The notes: generated by a model not told the origin, from the sequence alone. A stretch of DNA of 64,000 bases from Tetramitus jugosus (GCA_937625935.1 OW569354.1:186001-250000); one strand, 5' to 3'. Positions 44,564-54,424 are shown, counted from the first letter of the stretch. Numbers and translations are program-made.

Positions 44564-46865
44564 TTATTGTGAGTGTCCATTGTGACTCATAAATCTAGAG
44601 AAGGTGTCATTGATCATCATGACTCGAATTGAAGAAACCAACTTGTCAAAGATATCAATCTCAGCCCGTCCCTTTTGAATCTGGAACAACTCTGATGATA
44701 GAATCCGATGGGCAATGTTTAATTCCTTGGGAGAATTTGGCAACAAGTATGTCTCAACAATCTCTTGTTGGATCAATATTCGATCATGAGTCGCTTTGAA
44801 TGATTTATAGTGAGCCACCACCTCTAAGAACTCAAAGTTCTCCAAACTCATCTCCTTGTGACAGAATTCTCTGAACAATGCTCTTTGTTCTTCATTGGCC
44901 ATCATTGAATCAAAAATGGATCCCATATGATTCTGATTTTCATCTTGTTGTTGATGCAACAATGCTCGAAGTCTGTTCTGTTCTTCCATGTTCCTTGCCA
45001 ACACGATATACACATCCAACACTTGATCATCAGAGTATAGTTTGACTCGATTACATGTTACCAAAACAGGAGTCGGATCCTTCAGTCTGCAATCCATGAA
45101 GGTATCAAATGTCTTTCCTGTGGAACAAAGTGACTCAAGTTTTTGCATGAGTTCATCAGTCTTAAATTCTGTGAGTGCAGATGAAAGAGGCATGACTCCT
45201 TCAGTGGTACTTGGATCAAAAAGTAACTGTTGATAGAAGGACTTATTGGCACTAATGATGGTTCCAGTTAGACAATCGACTGTCAAAATAAAATCTGTTA
45301 TGCCGTCCATCACTGCCCTTGCTCTCTGCTCTTCAATAGAAATCTTGTCAATCAGTATTTGAAGCCTTTCATGATCATAGGCAAGCTTCTTGTTGGAACT
45401 GTCCAAAGCTCCCAGCATGGTGTTAATCTTCTTGGTCAATATTGAAATTTCATCTTGAGCACATTCATCGACCTTCAATCTCAGTCCACGATCAATCAGT
45501 TTTGCAACATCACTTACTCCATAGGTCAACTTAATAATAGGGGAAAGGACTGCTCTTTCAATGTAAAGGATCATGACAATTGAAGTGATGACAACTCCGA
45601 GTGAAACCATTCCATAGGCCCAACCAAATGAACGAAGACCCAAGACATAAACATCTCTTTTCATATCTGCTCTCAACACCAAGTTGTTCTTTCCGTACAT
45701 ATCAGTGAACACTTGATAGGAAGATATTGTTTTCTCTGAAGTGGTCTCATTTCCATTGTCCTTCAACCAACATTGACGTCCTGCAACATTAACTTGTTTG
45801 TGAGCATCTAGAACTGATATCTCCATGATATTGGCATCAGTCCAAACAGAATTGTCCCATGTGATAACAGTACCCCTGTTTCTCTCGATCCGAGACTTCT
45901 TGGACTTGATCGCTGGATTCGTTGCCAGATCCGAGGAGAACATGGTGACACAAGATTGAGCTCTCACTGCAATATTTTTCACAAAGTCTTCATCTGGAGC
46001 AACAGCATACACCAGGATACCACTTGGTAGAGGACCTCTCAGTTCTGAACGAATTGGTTGAGCAAACAAAAAGTACAGAACATTGGCTGAAGTGTACATG
46101 TATCCGACATTATCTGCATTGAAATTTGTTGTCAAATTGTTGGCCAGCAAGGGATGATGTGGAGAAAGGCTCTCCAACTCTGGCAACAGTGGAAGGGTGT
46201 TGCCTGTCTTCAGGTCAAACCCAACCCAAGCTGCTCTCGTTCCATTCAAGAAGTAAAACACACAATAATTAGCCAAGTGAATATCTCTCACATATTCAAA
46301 ATAGTAATTTGAAGCCAAGTATTCATCCATCCTCTCGCTTGTAAAGTTGGCAACCGCGTCATAAGTCATATCCCAATTTCCGTAATCTTCAAATCACATT
46401 CAAGCATTAAAATTCAGATTAGAATCATGTAAACAAAACTCAGAAGTATGAAGAATGCCTATACGAGTACATACTGTCCAAGACTGTTGAATGAAGGGCC
46501 AATCTGTCATACAGTGCCCTATTGACACGCTTCTGAGTCTCACGGGCATAAAACTTCTCCAAGTTGCGAGAGTTGGTCGAGAAAATGGACAAGAGAATGG
46601 CCAAGAATCCTCCCATCATCAACAGGAACAAACACACAAGAATTACAATGGTTCTGAATTGGATACTGCACAGAAATCGAGTCAGGAACCTCCTTGAGGG
46701 TGACATCTTCTTCATTCCATCTCCATTTCCAGCTTGCTCCATCAAGTTGACCACTGATAAGAATTTGGGATGTTCTCTCTCATGGTGTTGTTGAGAGGAT
46801 GTTTGGAGTAGCTTTGTTCCAGTTCTAGAACGAGTAACATTCTGTTGTTGTGAGGTGTCAACCAT
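44564..46865 (-). CDS. Sensor gene C: CHASE4-TM-HAMP-PAS-RGS protein
   Basis: Exon 1 complement(46475..46865) and exon 2 complement(44564..46386), intron 88 nt at the same position and phase as in A and B; product 737 residues. Exon 2 has exactly the same length (1823 nt) as in the paralogues. By eye about 20 of 601 exon-2 residues differ from A, but 14 of these lie in the first ~76 residues (for example ERMDEYLAS for ERMNGHLAS, RDIHLANYC for RDVLLANYC, HHPLLANN for HHPMMANN), so the membrane-distal sensor has diverged while HAMP, PAS and RGS are almost unchanged. The N-W-D motif is present. The cytosolic N-terminus also differs (MVDTSQQQNVTRSR). The frame is open well upstream of 46865, so the start is chosen by comparison with A and B. 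Confidence 0.83.
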
Positions 46866-47299
46866 TCTGGAGGTGGCTCTTGCTATTGATTTTGTTGTTG
46901 CGGTTGTGTTGTTGTTAACTTGTTGGCTTGGGGTCGTGAATTCGAGTTGGGAAAGGAGCAATCGGAATATACACTGGTATAAGGAATCGTGAAAAACCTT
47001 CGTTTGGCTGGCCATCTTAGAATGGATGTGATAGGTGAGTGTACCCGGCTGCCCATAATCAGAAAATCGCATTATTGTTGGTTGGGCCTTTTCACCCGCT
47101 TGTACTGCAGACAAATACCGAACTTCCTGGCAAGGAAAAACGCATGCACGAAGGAGAAAGCAACCCCAAAAACTGGTTCGTGAAATACTTGAATAAGAGA
47201 AAAACAACGATGTTGATTCGATGCATATCGCAACACAGTGAAATTGTTTTGAAGAATGAGAATGTAATGGCGGTTAGGCAGTTTTAAACTACGACTTCT

Positions 47300-48142
47300 T
47301 CACGGAGACCGAGGAACAACAGATGAAACTTCTCGAGAAATCAATTTGGTGGCTCGGCCTGTTTTCATCCAGTAATCTGCGAGAGGGTCAATCTGAGGGA
47401 GGTCTATATCTTCTCGACTCTTCCTTCTCTCCTCGGTACTAATGCCATAGTGATCATCCCTCTCCTGCACCAATTTATCATCCAGTTGACCATCGGACGT
47501 GAAAGCCATCATGAGATTTGGAATGCCATATGGGAAGGGGTCTCCACGGTCTATTTGCCAAGTGTGAAAAGTTTTGCCATAGGTTCTCACGAGGTCCTTC
47601 ATGAATGCGTGTTCAGCAACATAAGGAATTCTCGGAGCAATTAATTCTCCAGATTTCACTTCATAAACATGACTATGCCACAACTTCTTCTCTTCTTCTG
47701 GAAATGAAGAAAACACTTTCTCCGATACAATGTATTCAATACCAATCAACTTGGCCTTGGGTCCATCCGAATCATAAATAACACATTGTGCCAAGTCATC
47801 ACTAAGATGGGAACAATAATGATGAGCAATAACTTGTCGATCCAACTCACCACTGTAGCAATGAAATCCACATACATGGGTGTGAATTTCTTTGATTGGT
47901 GTAAAACGTTGAAGAATGGAAGAGCCCGTCTCGAGGACATTCTTCTTCATTGACTTGCTACTATCTAGGAAGGGAAGATTTGCCAAAGGAATAGGTTGTC
48001 CGAAGCAAGTCAAGAAGTTGGAGTCGTATGCTTCATCTTCTTCTCCGCTTCTTCTCTTGTTGATGTGAATAGAAGAACCAATAAGATAGCCACCAATGAA
48101 AGCAGGAATAATTCTCTTCATCTCGTTTTTTAGTGAGATCAA
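47300..48142 (-). CDS. OBAP1-like protein (DUF1264)
   Basis: A 280-residue protein. After a short hydrophobic N-terminal stretch (IIPAFIGGYLIGSSI), the DUF1264 core runs from about residue 80: PIKEIHTHVCGFHCYSGE, AHHYCSHLSDDLAQCVIYDS, LIGIEYIVSEKVF, EEEKKLWHSHVYEVKSGEL, YGKTFHTWQIDRGD and NLMMAFTSDG. These match plant oil-body-associated protein 1 and its relatives in fungi and bacteria. Plant members coat lipid droplets; the biochemical activity is not established. The N-terminal hydrophobic segment suggests a membrane or lipid-droplet anchor here. Confidence 0.88.
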   Translation of the reverse strand: MISLKNEMKRIIPAFIGGYLIGSSIHINKRRSGEEDEAYDSNFLTCFGQPIPLANLPFLDSSKSMKKNVLETGSSILQRFTPIKEIHTHVCGFHCYSGELDRQVIAHHYCSHLSDDLAQCVIYDSDGPKAKLIGIEYIVSEKVFSSFPEEEKKLWHSHVYEVKSGELIAPRIPYVAEHAFMKDLVRTYGKTFHTWQIDRGDPFPYGIPNLMMAFTSDGQLDDKLVQERDDHYGISTEERRKSREDIDLPQIDPLADYWMKTGRATKLISREVSSVVPRSP

Positions 48143-48216
48143 CGGTGCCTTGGTCCGTATATTTTTACTTTTTGTTGGATATCTTTATCATCTGACGAGA
48201 AAACTGACAAAAACCT

Positions 48217-50475
48217 TCATATTTCGATTTCTTCAAACTTTGGCAAGTTTCTTCGTCGTTTTTGGCTGACACCCAAAATGATGGACAAGAGGAGTGAAAG
48301 CATGCAAAATACAAACTGCCCAGCAAGGAAAGGTGACGCGAAATACGAGCCAACACTAAAAACAGATATGAAGAAGTACGCCGCGCCACTCGCTGACAAG
48401 ATGACTGAGAGAATGCAGAGGAGTCCGGATAATGAAAGACAGGTGAATGTCTTCAAAAATAAACTCAATACTCTCTTCCATCTACTTTCATGGGATTGAT
48501 CTTGGTTAAATACTCGCATTGCTCTTGCACTCGATGGTACTGCACTTAAAATGATGCTTGGCAACCACATGAATAGGATAATCAGAATGCTCGCACCTAG
48601 AGCCTCTCCTCGCTTTTGAAGCAAAGTTCCCTTGACCCATGTGCCCCACACGAAATATGCGCCCCAATATTTACCTCCCAGGAGAGGTGCAATGATTATG
48701 GGCGAACAAAGAGTCAGAACAAACAATAATACAAACACGACCCAACTAATTGTCGGGATGTTCATAAATCTCCAAGTGTGGGCCCATACAGCCATCCTAA
48801 AGAACTTAAAAACAGAACTGAAGCTCATGGTTCTCTCCAGCAAGCTTGGCATTTTGGGCTTGGTACTAAAATCGCTCTCTATTTCAACGTTGAAATCATA
48901 CTGTCTCTCGTATTCGCTTTCAGACCCAGTATTAAATTCTAGTACATACTCAAGTAATTCCTGGCCGAATCCATTATATCTATCCTTGTCTCTGATCAGA
49001 ACAAAGTACATCAACTTTGGCATTAGCAACAGTATTCCATAAATAAAGAGGGTCAAAAACACCATGAGAGCTCCTTTCTGATGGTTCAGCTTTTGTAAGT
49101 AATTCAACCACAGATGGACGTGAGCAGACTTGGTTGCACCACTGAGAGAAAACTGGAATGCGGACCTTCCGATTCTATTGTCAGAATCTGTAGCAACAAT
49201 TTGGATCTTGTGGAACTGTTCGTCATTATAATCTTCAGCATTCCACTTGTATTGATACAGAACGCCTTTGGTATAATTCAAATTCCTCTCCATGATTCCA
49301 ACAGACTTTCCATCCAAATACAACTCTACCTTCTCAATTGCATGTTCGCTGAATATGAGAGACCTGATGTGAGAGCTAGTCTGCATTGATTGCCAATTCT
49401 CATTTTGAGACAGGTAACGACTGTCTTTTGGATTCGTGATCAGTACCATTGGCTTTTTAGACAACTCATCTAATGTAGTATCAAAAAATGAAAATATTCC
49501 ATTGTCTATCGCCATCACACGTATCGTACTCTTGTACTTGTAATCAGCGACCTCAAGCTCAATCAATCCATTGTCAAATCTATTATACATATCACGTAAG
49601 TGAAGGTGTCCAGTCAAGTGAACTGATGGCTTTACCTTGGAATCAGACACACTATCCATCCAAGTTTTAAACAACTGTTTCCTGTTCCAGTAGGTTGCAA
49701 TTGGATAATGACCAACCATCATGACCATGTCATGGTCCTTGACATTTTGCAATTCTCTCTTGATACTCTTCTGAATACCTCCCATCTCAATTGATGGAAA
49801 CACATTGAACGGAAAATCCAGTCCAGGTAACTCAGTACTATCATATAAAACAAATGAATATTGTTGACCACCTTCAGTGTTGTAGGTGAAAGAGTAGACT
49901 CTATGATTGCCATCTTCTGACTCTATCAAACTTCTATTCCATCTCAACGGAGCAACACCAAAGTCCCTATAGCAATTGCTACTATCATTCATTGATAACA
50001 CACCCATATCATCATGATTGCCCTTAATATCTAACCAGAAATCAGGAGAATATCTTCCATATTTTGTCAACAGAGACTGGTACGCTCTCCACTCATGCTT
50101 TAGTTGTCTATCGGCCTTGGATGTAAAACTATGTGACTCCTTGGCATGAGTAATATCGCCAGATTGGATGACAAACGATGGATTGATCACTGGCATTGAC
50201 CGATTCAAAAAAAGCTCAAATCTCTCATAGATACCAGGAATAACATTCGAGAGATGAATGTCAGATAGATGCACAAAATGAACCAAATTGGTGTGCTGTT
50301 CCAACGGAGAAGCTTCCGTGTTTAAATGATTGCTGTGCAGCTTTGGTGCCAGAGGTGCATTGACAATCAGACACGAAAGCACAACAATAAAGATGGAGGG
50401 CCATAGAGTGAACAACGGAACGACATTATCAAAAAAGCAGAATTTAATTTCGTTCTTGAGACGATGGATGATCAT
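48217..50475 (-). CDS. TMEM62-like metallophosphoesterase membrane protein
   Basis: A 752-residue protein. N-terminal signal anchor (LFTLWPSIFIVVLSCLIV), then a calcineurin-like phosphoesterase domain with the metal motifs in order: HLSDIHLSN, QSGDITHAKE, KGNHDDMG, VGHYPIAT and TGHLHLRD. A beta-rich domain follows at about 330-450, then about six to seven TM segments with a cytosolic loop rich in charged residues (NTGSESEYERQYD). This layout is that of animal TMEM62, a poorly characterised ER/lysosome-type membrane protein. All metal-binding Asp/His/Asn positions are present, so an active phosphoesterase is likely; the substrate is unknown. Confidence 0.85.
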   Translation of the reverse strand: MIIHRLKNEIKFCFFDNVVPLFTLWPSIFIVVLSCLIVNAPLAPKLHSNHLNTEASPLEQHTNLVHFVHLSDIHLSNVIPGIYERFELFLNRSMPVINPSFVIQSGDITHAKESHSFTSKADRQLKHEWRAYQSLLTKYGRYSPDFWLDIKGNHDDMGVLSMNDSSNCYRDFGVAPLRWNRSLIESEDGNHRVYSFTYNTEGGQQYSFVLYDSTELPGLDFPFNVFPSIEMGGIQKSIKRELQNVKDHDMVMMVGHYPIATYWNRKQLFKTWMDSVSDSKVKPSVHLTGHLHLRDMYNRFDNGLIELEVADYKYKSTIRVMAIDNGIFSFFDTTLDELSKKPMVLITNPKDSRYLSQNENWQSMQTSSHIRSLIFSEHAIEKVELYLDGKSVGIMERNLNYTKGVLYQYKWNAEDYNDEQFHKIQIVATDSDNRIGRSAFQFSLSGATKSAHVHLWLNYLQKLNHQKGALMVFLTLFIYGILLLMPKLMYFVLIRDKDRYNGFGQELLEYVLEFNTGSESEYERQYDFNVEIESDFSTKPKMPSLLERTMSFSSVFKFFRMAVWAHTWRFMNIPTISWVVFVLLFVLTLCSPIIIAPLLGGKYWGAYFVWGTWVKGTLLQKRGEALGASILIILFMWLPSIILSAVPSSARAMRVFNQDQSHESRWKRVLSLFLKTFTCLSLSGLLCILSVILSASGAAYFFISVFSVGSYFASPFLAGQFVFCMLSLLLSIILGVSQKRRRNLPKFEEIEI

Positions 50476-50503
50476 TCTGATTTGTTTTTTGAGCGAGAAA
50501 TCT

Positions 50504-50508
50504 AAAAA
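50504..50508 (-). terminator. RNA polymerase III terminator of tRNA-Val
   Basis: On the minus strand a run of five T lies 4 nt after the tRNA 3' end, the normal Pol III stop signal. Confidence 0.7.
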
Positions 50509-50512
50509 GATT

Positions 50513-50586
50513 TACGATTGACCGGGATCGAACCGGCGACCTTGAGCGTGTTAAGCTCACGATCTAACCAACTGATCTACAACCGC
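50513..50586 (-). tRNA. tRNA-Val (anticodon AAC)
   Basis: On the minus strand the 74-nt sequence folds fully. The acceptor stem GCGGTTG pairs with CAATCGT (7 bp, two G-U). The D-stem is GATC/GATC, the anticodon stem TGAGC/GCTCA with loop TTAACAC (anticodon AAC at 50552..50550), and the T-arm GCCGG-TTCGATC-CCGGT. The discriminator base is A, and CCA is not encoded. A-box (TAGATCAGTTGG) and B-box (GGTTCGATCCC) promoters fit Pol III. No intron. It lies 37 bp upstream of the TMEM62-like start codon on the same strand. Confidence 0.93.
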
Positions 50587-50719
50587 TGCTTCGTTTTCTT
50601 ATCTTAGAGAATTTAGCTTTTTAAACTAAAACGCAAAAAATGGATCACGTTCTGCGTGAAGCACACCAAGTGACAGAGAGGTCGTCATTACTGGCACGGT
50701 AATGGTGTCTCTTAGTTCA

Positions 50720-51290
50720 AGCTACTGGGACCTGAGAAGGTGGCCAGTGTGCTCAAGAAGCGTGACACTGCGTCCGTGGTCATGGGTGATGAAACCTATG
50801 CACGAGCAGTGCTCAGTGGAGAGAACAAGGTAAGGCCACGGTCACTCGATACGTCGAGAGGCCACATGATCCTCTCAAGGCTGTCAACAAGAGGTTGACC
50901 AAGATGTACGAGGAGCTGCTGAATGTGGTTGACGCACTGCGTCGACAGGTCACAGAACTCACCAAGGAGTTAGGAAAGACAAAGGGTCAAGGGGGCAACA
51001 AACCGGTTCCAATACCGGAACAAGAAGTTGTCCAAGCCACTGCTAGTGAAGAGACTACTCCTGAGCTAGTGGAGGTAGAAGAACAGAGGATTGTAGCAAC
51101 ACTTCTCCAGTATTCACTTGCTCCAGGATTTGCCGGTCTCAGGAGTGAAAAAGGAAATTGCTGCATTGGCGCTGGCTGCTGCAAAAGGTATGGTTTGACT
51201 GAGAATGAACCAGTCATTGTGGATGACGACTCCAGAAAAGGAGATTCAGAGGCCATAACTCAATGACATCAAGAAAAGGAGTGCTGGGTC
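50720..51290 (+). pseudogene. GC-rich decayed coding relic beside tRNA-Val
   Basis: This stretch is visibly richer in G and C than anything around it. One frame near 50727 gives GPEKVASVLKKRDTASVVMG and so on to SGENK; a shift of frame near 50830 continues as KATVTRYVERPHDPLKAVN followed by the coiled-coil-like MYEELLNVVDALRRQVTEL; another shift near 51130 gives VKKEIAALALAAAKGM. So one protein-like sequence is broken by at least two frameshifts. The longest intact piece is 50895..51266 (123 codons). It could be a gag-like part of a retroelement that inserts near tRNA genes, but no enzyme domain is visible to confirm it. Confidence 0.45.
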
Positions 51291-51471
51291 ACACTGGTGA
51301 TCTGAGGAGCAACAAGACCCAGATGGTTCTGCCACTAAAAAAGATGAAGAATATTTGAAAGTTCACAAATCAAATGCTTGTTCAGTCAACACATGAACTC
51401 AACCACAAATACCAATCAAGAACTATCCCTTCGCCCAAGAAAAGATAGAACAACAAAACTTTACCAGAACA

Positions 51472-52299
51472 ATGCTCGCTCAACAACAGGACACCAGTTG
51501 TTGCCCAATTGAACAGAGAATCAAAAACGACCACGAACAATATGTATTGTTGAAACAGTCGCCAGTCAACAACAACGACACTGACAACAAAACAATAAGG
51601 AGCGAGCTCTTGTATTTTATGACTCTAGGTGTCACATCGACAGAATTGTTGTTACAGCTTGTGTCTCGTGCAATGAACATGCAAGACTATTCCATCATTG
51701 AACAAGAGTTTGTTCAACTGCAGAATCAACAACATCCAATCTATGTCAAATGGAACACGGCAAGTCAACTTTTGGCATTCTATGAATGTCAACTGAAGCA
51801 ACAACAACTACCACAACAACCATTATTGACTCAACAGACCTCAAATGAACAACTACAACAAGATGACAAAAATAAGGAAGAACAAGCAACATCGTTGTTG
51901 ACGACGACTGTTGTTGTTCAGGAATCAACCACCACCACCACATCCAAACCAAAGACATTGGAAGTGCCAGAGCGACTTCGATCAAAGTTCAATCTCAAGG
52001 ATTTGGAAGGATCATTTGAGAACATTGTAGGAAAGGAGCTGTGCTTCTCTAGGCAAAACATGGGATATAAGGCATTGTGTGTCGGCAAGTGCAATGACAT
52101 GGTGTTGAACCAGTTTGTGTTGCATTTGGATGATGAGAATCGATTGAAGGAATTGTGCGAAACAACAGATTTCAACCGATTGCCAAGAAACGTGAGAGGG
52201 ATTGTGACAAAAGTTGTAGAGCTGCCTGCCGCCTACCGATTCAAATTCAAGAAATCAACAAGCATGATTGGTTGCTATGTACAATTTGAATACAATTAA
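51472..52299 (+). CDS. Hypothetical protein
   Basis: A 275-residue frame, convergent with the GspE-like gene (36 bp between stops). The N-terminal 95 residues are helical (ELLYFMTLGVTSTELLLQL), the middle is Gln/Thr-rich low complexity, and the C-terminal ~110 residues form an ordered domain (LEVPERLRSKFNLKDLEG...FKFKKSTSMIGCYVQFEYN). I do not recognise the family. Probably real because of its ordinary codon use and its ordered C-terminal part. Confidence 0.6.
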   Translation: MLAQQQDTSCCPIEQRIKNDHEQYVLLKQSPVNNNDTDNKTIRSELLYFMTLGVTSTELLLQLVSRAMNMQDYSIIEQEFVQLQNQQHPIYVKWNTASQLLAFYECQLKQQQLPQQPLLTQQTSNEQLQQDDKNKEEQATSLLTTTVVVQESTTTTTSKPKTLEVPERLRSKFNLKDLEGSFENIVGKELCFSRQNMGYKALCVGKCNDMVLNQFVLHLDDENRLKELCETTDFNRLPRNVRGIVTKVVELPAAYRFKFKKSTSMIGCYVQFEYN

Positions 52300-52335
52300 T
52301 TGAGAAAATACACAAGTTGCCACAAGAAGTCCTTA

Positions 52336-53664
52336 TTATAAACTGTTTTGAAGATAAAGTGGATTGACTGAACCCTCCTGTATCAGCGCAATGAGTGTCT
52401 CTTCTGTTGTGTACGTGTGATTCTGTCTCAGTTTCTCCATGTCAGAGTTTGGCGTAATGTACAAGTACTCGTAAATGGTATGATTGCCCAGGTATCCGTT
52501 AATACAGTGTGGACAAGTCTTACCACTGTCCTTTGATTTGTTATTGCCATCGGCTGACGATGATGATGAGTCATTGGGATCTGGTGGCATGCAAACAACG
52601 GGCAACACCTGCCTCCGATGACTCTTGTTAAATGAAACAATCCGATAAATGTTCAACAATTGAAGTGCTCGATTATCCGATTTTCCATACATGACCATTT
52701 GTAGTTTACAATGTGGGCAGAGCAAAGGGACTCTCTTCACTCCCAATATGCACTTGAATGCTCTAAATTGTGTCTTGAGATCAATGTTCATCGACCGTAA
52801 TCTCTCCAAGAGATCAATGGGAGAGCTGGCGTGACCTGTTGAAATCACAGACACACCAGACAGTGCAATCGATGTCGCTGTCTCAAAATCAATCTTGTTT
52901 CTCAACTCTCCAAAATAAATCATGTCGGGATCGTGTCTCAACAGTGCATTGGCAGTCTCTGCCAATGATCTCTGCTTGCCCTGAATCTCTTGAAACATGT
53001 CAATTTGACACACGTGGAACAGTCCATGCGTATTCAAATTGACCTCCACTGGATACTCTAATGAATAAATGGACATTGTGCTATTCTTGCTCAACTCACA
53101 CAGAATACCTCGAACAATGGTACTCTTTGGTGTGTGTGTGTGTGTACGCATAGAAAGTCAGACACATGCATGTGAAATGGAGACAAGAACAAAACTACAA
53201 ACCTTTCCGCTGCCCGTGGGCCCTACGATGCACACGTGACCACCACCTCCACCTCCACTTCCACCACTACCCGATCCAATATTGTGTTGAAACACTTGAG
53301 CAATATCGGGAGGATCACCCTTGGGTTGTTCCACAAGTGGTGATGTCGGAGTCACTGGAACTGTTTTGGAGTACACTTTTTCCATGACACGACTAAAGAG
53401 TGTGGCATGAGCAGTCGTGTTTGGATAACCAATGAGCCACTTGTTCTTCTTGAGCTGTTGTTCATTGAGTTGTTTGGCGTCTTGTTGTTTTTTGGTCTTC
53501 TTGTGACTGTTGTTGTGCATGACATTGGCAGTGCTGGTGGCTACTGTGTGTAAGTTGGGTGATATATGCTTCAACAAGACATTGATTCTATTTCTCCAAA
53601 TGGGATTGTCATTTGGTGAGGATGATAATGTTTCGTTCATGTGTTGATGATCATCTTGTTTCAT
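52336..53664 (-). CDS. GspE-type secretion ATPase, candidate mitochondrial T2SS motor
   Basis: Exon 1 complement(53203..53664) and exon 2 complement(52336..53124), with a 78-nt intron that splits the P-loop exactly between Lys154 and Ser155; the join makes GPTGSGKST. Product 416 residues. Motifs in order: Walker A at 148-156; an Asp-box region SLEYPVEVN (bacterial proteins have EDP; here the Asp is Tyr); Walker B DPDMIYFGELRN; a His box ISTGHASS (usual form STLHTN); then a paired-CxxC zinc motif, CPHC ... CPHCINGYLG with a downstream IYEYL, which is the GspE/PilB-type CM domain signature. The N1 and N2 domains that dock to GspL in bacteria are absent; the N-terminal 140 residues are polar and basic with a Gly-rich linker. 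A T2SS in mitochondria is known from Naegleria and jakobids, and this fits its GspE. The intron shows it is a true nuclear gene. Confidence 0.85.
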
Positions 53665-53998
53665 GATCTATAATCTCGAAAAGCTTTTGTGCTCAAAATC
53701 CAGAAAAATCAATCTCTCACTTTTTTTTCACCCACGATTGTTGTTGGTCAAACCACAAATATCCAACAATCTCATTCAGGAGACACTTTTATCAAGTTTG
53801 CAGAGTCGTGTCAATCGATAAGAGTAGACAAGCCTTGTCTCTTCCTTGTTTGCGATTGCGCTTTTGCATTTCAGCGACATCTCTGATTGCTCAATAAAAT
53901 TATTGAACGTTTCCTTGAAGTTGCGGTCAACTTGAGGAAACCAACAAAAATTTGAATTACACAAACAAAAAACAAAGTCATAACCACCTATATACATC

Positions 53999-54424
53999 AT
54001 GAAGCATAACCCACTCGTCTCATCCGATGCTGGCAAGTCCAGAAAGCGCCACTTCACCGCTCCATCTTCTGAGAGAAGAATCAGAATGAGCTCAACCCTT
54101 GACAAGAAGTTGAGAGAAAAGTTCAACGTTCGCGCTGTTCCAATCAGAAGCAAGGATGAAGTCGAAATCATCACTGGTAAGTTGAAGGGACAAAAGGGTG
54201 TTGTTAAGGCTGTCTACAGAAAGAAGTACAAGATCTTCATTGAGGGTGTCCAAAAGACCAAGAACAACGGAAAGCAACCATACGATGTTCCAGTCGAACC
54301 ATCCAACGTTAAGATTGTCAAGCTCCACATGGACAAGGATAGAAGATCCCTGTTGAAGAGAAAGGGTGATGCTAGATCTGCAATCAACGGTGCTGTCGCT
54401 TCTGGTGAAAAGCACGAAGAGTAA
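53999..54424 (+). CDS. RPL26: 60S ribosomal protein L26 (uL24)
   Basis: A 141-residue protein matching eukaryotic L26 throughout: KHNPLVSSDAGKSRKRHFTAPS, RIRMSSTLDKKLREKFNVR, then the KOW motif DEVEIITGKLKGQKGVVKAV, YRKKYKIFIEGVQ, and a basic tail. It binds 25-28S rRNA near the exit tunnel on the large cytosolic subunit. Codon use is strongly biased (AAG, GTT, GTC), as in highly expressed genes. No intron. Confidence 0.97.
   Translation: MKHNPLVSSDAGKSRKRHFTAPSSERRIRMSSTLDKKLREKFNVRAVPIRSKDEVEIITGKLKGQKGVVKAVYRKKYKIFIEGVQKTKNNGKQPYDVPVEPSNVKIVKLHMDKDRRSLLKRKGDARSAINGAVASGEKHEE

Noticed and set aside
46866-47207. Upstream extension of sensor gene C (frame open to 47207)
   Set aside because: The extra sequence is not shared in frame with genes A and B, whose start aligns at the MDD/MGD/MVD methionine.
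48165-48389. Separate small gene overlapping the 3' end of the TMEM62-like gene
   Set aside because: Shifted frame of the same strand within its last exon; TM-like residues are a by-product of the real TM codons.
52336-53664. GspE-like gene as bacterial contamination
   Set aside because: It has an intron with the local donor style and lies 36 bp from one eukaryotic gene and about 330 bp from RPL26.
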